Source: an uncultured Ilumatobacter sp. (GTDB lineage: Bacteria; Actinomycetota; Acidimicrobiia; Acidimicrobiales; Ilumatobacteraceae). Taken from it: a stretch of 8,366 nucleotides of DNA. The notes below the pieces were generated by a model. That model was not told the origin of the DNA. It saw only the letters and a list, made by a program, of their open reading frames with translations, and searched no databases. A program made the position numbers and the translations under genes. Positions within the stretch are counted from its first letter, which is position 1; every line of letters starts with the position of its first letter. The DNA is taken from the NCBI GenBank assembly GCA_937891565.1, contig CALAHA010000014.1, positions 1-8,366 of the forward strand, read 5' to 3'. This document shows positions 5,758 to 8,366 of this stretch, piece after piece.

Positions 5758-7488
5758 TCACATCTCCTCCGGAGCAACAATGCCGAGCAGGCCGAGGCTG
5801 TGTTCGAGCACGCGGGCTGTCAGGTCGGCGAGCGCGAGACGACTTGTGCGCATCGGCTCGTCAGACTTCAGGATTGGACACTCCTGGTAGAACGACGAGA
5901 AGTCGGATGCAAGCTCGTAGACGTATGTACAAAGCTTGTGCGGACTGTACGAATCGAGCGTGTTGTCGATCGCTGACGGGTAGCCCATGATCCGCATTGC
6001 CAGCGCCTTCTCGGCTGCGTGGCCGAGCACGATCGGCGCGTCTCGCACCGCCGACCGCTCAATGGTGGCACGCCTGAAGATGGAGCAGATTCGGGCGTGC
6101 GCGTACTGCAGGTACGGGCCGGTGTTGCCTTCGAATGCGAGCATCCGGTCCCAGTCGAAGACGTAGTCCTTGATGCGGTCGGTCGACAGGTCGGCGTACT
6201 TGAGAGCACCGATCCCCACCGCCTGGGCAACGGCACCACGTTCTTCGGCTGCCATATTCGGATTCTTCTCTGCGATAGACGCATCGGCCCGTTCGACAGC
6301 TTCGTCCAACAGGTCGACGAGCTTCACCGAGTCACCGGCACGACTTCTCATCATCTTGCCGTCAGCTCCCAGCACGCTGCCGAAGTTCACATGCACCGCC
6401 TGTGTCGGCTCTTTCAGCCAGCTGGCCATGCGACAAACTTCGAACACCATCTGCAAATGGTTCGCCTGAGGGGTCCCGACCACGTAGAGCATGAGGTCAG
6501 CCCCAAGCCGCTCGACTCGGTCGACCACGCATGCGAGATCGCTCGTCGCGTACATGAAGGCACCTGTCTTACTCTTCGTGATCATCGGCAGCGGATCGCC
6601 ATCCCGGTTCTTGAAGCCGGCCGGGAACACCACCGTTGCGCCGTCGGACTCACGCACCAAGCCTTGCGTTTCGAGCCGTTGGTGGACGCCTGTCATCAGC
6701 GATTGATATTGGCTCTCGCCGGCCAGATCGTCGTCTGTCAGCAGCACTCCCAGCTTCGTGTAAACACGGTTGAAATAGGCGTTCGACATTTCGACCAGAC
6801 GACGCCAGAGAACCAGCGTGTCCTCGTCGTTGCTTTGCAGCAAGACAACGCGCGAGCGCGCGCGCTCTTGGAACGGTTCCGAGTCCTTGAACTTGGCGTT
6901 CGCCTCTTTGTAAAAACCATCGAGGTCGCCCTGCGACAGCCCTTCGGACGCCACGTCTTCGCCGAGATCAAGAAGATGCTCGATGAGCATGCCGAATGGC
7001 CGCCCCCAATCGCCGATGTGATTCTCCCTCATCACCGTGTAGCCAAGGAACTCCATCATCCGCACGAGCGAGTCACCAATCACGGTGGAACGAAGGTGGC
7101 CGACATGCATCTCTTTCGCGACGTTGGGCGCTGAGTAGTCGACCACGACGCGCTTGGTGTCGACAGCTCGTGCCACACCCAACCGATCGTCCGTCACCAC
7201 TTCGGCCAACTGCGCTTGCAGGAATGCCGCAGCGAAGGTGACGTTGATGAAGCCCGGTCCGGCCACCTCGAGTTCGGATGCGACGTCGGCAAGCACGCCC
7301 GAATCGACGATCTGCTGGGCGAGTTCACGAGGATTCGACCCGACTCGCTTCGCCAGCGGAAGGGCGCCGTTAATCTGTGCATCTGCACGGTCGGACGGAC
7401 GCACCGTCGGGTCGGACGGTGCGCCACCATTGATTTCGGCGAAGATCGGCGCCAGCAGCGTCGAGAGTGTTGCGAGGGGATCTGACAT
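5758..7488 (-). CDS. argS: Arginyl-tRNA synthetase
   Basis: Class I aminoacyl-tRNA synthetase that charges tRNA-Arg with arginine in the cytosol. From the ATG at 7488 it has 576 residues, a normal length. Domains in order: N-terminal tRNA-recognition (Arg_tRNA_synt_N, about 1-100); Rossmann catalytic core with the HIGH-type motif NVAKEMHVGHLRST (122-135); ENHIGDWGRPFGML (155-168); YVVGTPQANHLQ (335-346); the degenerate KMSKS equivalent GKMMRSR (377-383); NTGPYLQYAHAR (455-466); and a helical DALR anticodon-binding domain ending LGLLGIVAPEEM. An in-frame ATG at 7563 would add 25 residues (MEQRMNVRREST…) outside the family's usual start, so 7488 is preferred; neither start has a good ribosome-binding site. 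It begins the argS-lysA unit. A tRNA-Arg gene lies divergently 145 bases upstream. Confidence 0.96.
   Translation of the reverse strand: MSDPLATLSTLLAPIFAEINGGAPSDPTVRPSDRADAQINGALPLAKRVGSNPRELAQQIVDSGVLADVASELEVAGPGFINVTFAAAFLQAQLAEVVTDDRLGVARAVDTKRVVVDYSAPNVAKEMHVGHLRSTVIGDSLVRMMEFLGYTVMRENHIGDWGRPFGMLIEHLLDLGEDVASEGLSQGDLDGFYKEANAKFKDSEPFQERARSRVVLLQSNDEDTLVLWRRLVEMSNAYFNRVYTKLGVLLTDDDLAGESQYQSLMTGVHQRLETQGLVRESDGATVVFPAGFKNRDGDPLPMITKSKTGAFMYATSDLACVVDRVERLGADLMLYVVGTPQANHLQMVFEVCRMASWLKEPTQAVHVNFGSVLGADGKMMRSRAGDSVKLVDLLDEAVERADASIAEKNPNMAAEERGAVAQAVGIGALKYADLSTDRIKDYVFDWDRMLAFEGNTGPYLQYAHARICSIFRRATIERSAVRDAPIVLGHAAEKALAMRIMGYPSAIDNTLDSYSPHKLCTYVYELASDFSSFYQECPILKSDEPMRTSRLALADLTARVLEHSLGLLGIVAPEEM
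5764..5770 (-). promoter_or_regulatory. lysA Shine-Dalgarno inside the last codons of argS
   Basis: The minus strand reads GGAGGAG, the strongest ribosome-binding site seen in the window. It encodes the Glu-Glu of the ArgRS C-terminus (APEEM-stop) and lies 8 bases before the ATG at 5755. This decides the lysA start. Confidence 0.8.
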
Positions 7489-7633
7489 GCGCAGAACAGT
7501 CTGCCCGATGCATCCACCTCTCACCCCGGTCGATTCGCGCCGGACATTCATTCGCTGCTCCATGACGGCAATTGACTCACGGCAGTGAAGTCAGCGACCG
7601 AGTGAGCTGATCAGGCGTTATCGTGAGCCGCCT

Positions 7634-7706
7634 GCTCTCGTAGCTCAGGGGATAGAGCACTGGTTTCCGGAACCAGGTGTCGTAGGTTCGAATCCTACCG
7701 AGGGCG
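7634..7706 (+). tRNA. tRNA-Arg, anticodon CCG (reads CGG)
   Basis: A complete 73-nt cloverleaf can be folded by eye. The acceptor stem is GCTCTCG (7634-7640) with CGAGGGC (7699-7705), all paired with one T-G wobble. The D stem is GCTC/GAGC (7643-7646 with 7655-7658). The anticodon stem CTGGT/ACCAG (7660-7664 with 7672-7676) holds the loop TTCCGGA, giving anticodon CCG at 7667-7669 with G37. The variable loop is GTGTC, and the T stem GTAGG/CCTAC encloses TTCGAAT. The discriminator base is G at 7706, and no CCA is encoded. Upstream, a weak -10-like TTATCG (7618-7623) is suitably placed, but its -35 is poor. It lies next to and divergent from argS, whose product would charge it. Confidence 0.96.
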
Positions 7707-7712
7707 CATTTT

Positions 7713-7756
7713 CGATGACGTGGTTCCAGTGATGGAAGCCACGTCGTCGTCGTTTT
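7713..7756 (+). terminator. Intrinsic terminator of tRNA-Arg
   Basis: A long hairpin starts 7 bases after the tRNA. CGATGACGTGG (7713-7723) pairs with CCACGTCGTCG (7739-7749), with one G-T wobble. TTCCA (7724-7728) pairs with TGGAA (7733-7737) above it, and one G is bulged. The loop is GTGA. TCG and then four T (7753-7756) follow. Position and form fit termination of the tRNA transcript. Confidence 0.75.
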
Positions 7757-7912
7757 CGGCCCTGATCGCCGAAGCTGTCGTCGCGTTCAGCAAATCAGCA
7801 GGCTGTTGGTCGGCACGTGTCCCCGGGCCGTATTCTCCGCGTTCTGCTCGACAACGAGACGTCCCAGTTGCCGCGAGTTCCTTGAGGCGCCCACAGCCAA
7901 CTCGACGGTTGC
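7757..7912. other. Intergenic gap between tRNA terminator and deoC end
   Basis: This 156-base stretch lies between two convergent units. I see no gene, RNA or strong hairpin in it; only a 6-bp CGAGTT/AACTCG pairing over a long loop, too weak to call a deoC terminator. Confidence 0.4.
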
Positions 7913-8366
7913 TCAGCCGTTCGACTCAGGGGTCGCGCCCATCTCGATCTGAACGAGTAGCGCATCGAGCAAACTGCTCGCACCGAAGCGGAACGTGGCT
8001 GGCACTGCCCAGTCGTCGCCCAACACCTCGGCTGCGAGATCGAGGTACGCCATGGCGTCGTCGAATGTCTTGACCCCGCCCGACGGCTTGATCCCGACGG
8101 TGCGGTCGGAATCGGCAATGACTTCGAGCATCACTCGGGCAGCATCGAGGGTCGCTCCACCTCTCGCCTTGCCGGTTGATGTTTTGACGAAGTCGGCACC
8201 AAGGCCGACGGCGAGTTCGGCCGCTGATCGGACCATGGCCGCTTCGGGTAACTCGCTAGTTTCGAGGATCACCTTAAGTATGCCGGGTGGTGCAACGAGG
8301 TCGCCCACCGCCTCGACCATGGCCGCGGTCGGCTTGATGTCGCCATTCCGAAACATCGTGTAGGGC
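7913..8366 (-). CDS. deoC: Deoxyribose-phosphate aldolase, 3' part (5' end beyond the window)
   Basis: Reversibly splits 2-deoxy-D-ribose 5-phosphate into glyceraldehyde 3-phosphate and acetaldehyde in deoxynucleoside catabolism. About 150 C-terminal residues are visible, beginning PYTMFRNGD, which aligns with the FPYRALMAGN region of the E. coli enzyme. Counted from the first full codon, DFVKTSTGK (59-67) carries the Schiff-base lysine K61, and VGIKPSGGVKT (90-100) carries the second active-site lysine K93. RFGASSLLDALL (126-137) is the phosphate-binding end of the barrel. The similarity is to the longer E. coli-like DeoC class. The C-terminus ends ATPESNG and lacks the C-terminal tyrosine that is catalytically important in E. 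coli. An internal ATG at 8356 is not the true start because the frame and similarity continue to the edge. It converges with the tRNA-Arg gene. Confidence 0.95.
   Translation of the reverse strand, partial: PYTMFRNGDIKPTAAMVEAVGDLVAPPGILKVILETSELPEAAMVRSAAELAVGLGADFVKTSTGKARGGATLDAARVMLEVIADSDRTVGIKPSGGVKTFDDAMAYLDLAAEVLGDDWAVPATFRFGASSLLDALLVQIEMGATPESNG

Noticed and set aside
6019..7134. 371-codon open frame on the plus strand opposite argS
   Set aside because: Shadow of argS, whose motifs are intact across the same bases.
7489..7563. 25-residue N-terminal extension of ArgRS
   Set aside because: ArgRS similarity begins near the ATG at 7488 and no ribosome-binding site supports the upstream ATG, although leaderless or weak initiation leaves some doubt.
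7572..7577. TTGACT as a -35 box for the tRNA-Arg gene
   Set aside because: No -10-like hexamer lies 16-19 bases downstream; the only TTATCG near the tRNA is about 40 bases away.

Overview
The window is a GC-rich piece of bacterial chromosome, most likely from an actinomycete (Actinomycetota). That placement is an inference. It rests on the gene order argS-lysA and hom-thrC, two TIGR03086 (mycothiol-dependent maleylpyruvate isomerase-like, DinB-fold) proteins, a GTG start for hom, and a tRNA gene with no encoded CCA. An acidimicrobial origin is possible but cannot be shown from the sequence alone.

Layout from left to right. Positions 1-373 hold no certain gene: there is a short reading frame running off the left edge on the minus strand, a strong plus-strand intrinsic terminator at 194-220, and a hairpin just after thrC. 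The minus strand then carries thrC (threonine synthase, 374-1756) directly behind hom (ACT-domain homoserine dehydrogenase, 1762-3072). A 67-base divergent gap separates hom from a plus-strand TIGR03086 protein (3140-3712). It converges on a second TIGR03086 protein on the minus strand (3750-4310), and their two stop codons form the two ends of one perfect 19-bp inverted repeat. A second inverted repeat of similar geometry lies upstream of the minus-strand paralogue. Next come lysA (diaminopimelate decarboxylase, 4466-5755) and argS (arginyl-tRNA synthetase, 5758-7488), tightly coupled on the minus strand. Divergent from argS is a plus-strand tRNA-Arg(CCG) gene (7634-7706) with its own terminator. 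The right edge carries the 3' part of deoC (deoxyribose-phosphate aldolase) on the minus strand.

How the genes work together: lysA, hom and thrC are all aspartate-family amino-acid genes. LysA performs the last step to lysine, Hom makes homoserine and ThrC makes threonine. ArgS and the tRNA-Arg gene supply arginine to translation. The order argS-lysA-hom-thrC is a well-known actinobacterial arrangement, but here it is split by the convergent TIGR03086 pair and no thrB follows thrC. I see no phage, CRISPR, toxin-antitoxin or transposase gene, and no convincing new multi-gene system. The most unusual signals are the palindromic elements around the inserted TIGR03086 genes and an orphan plus-strand terminator near the left edge.
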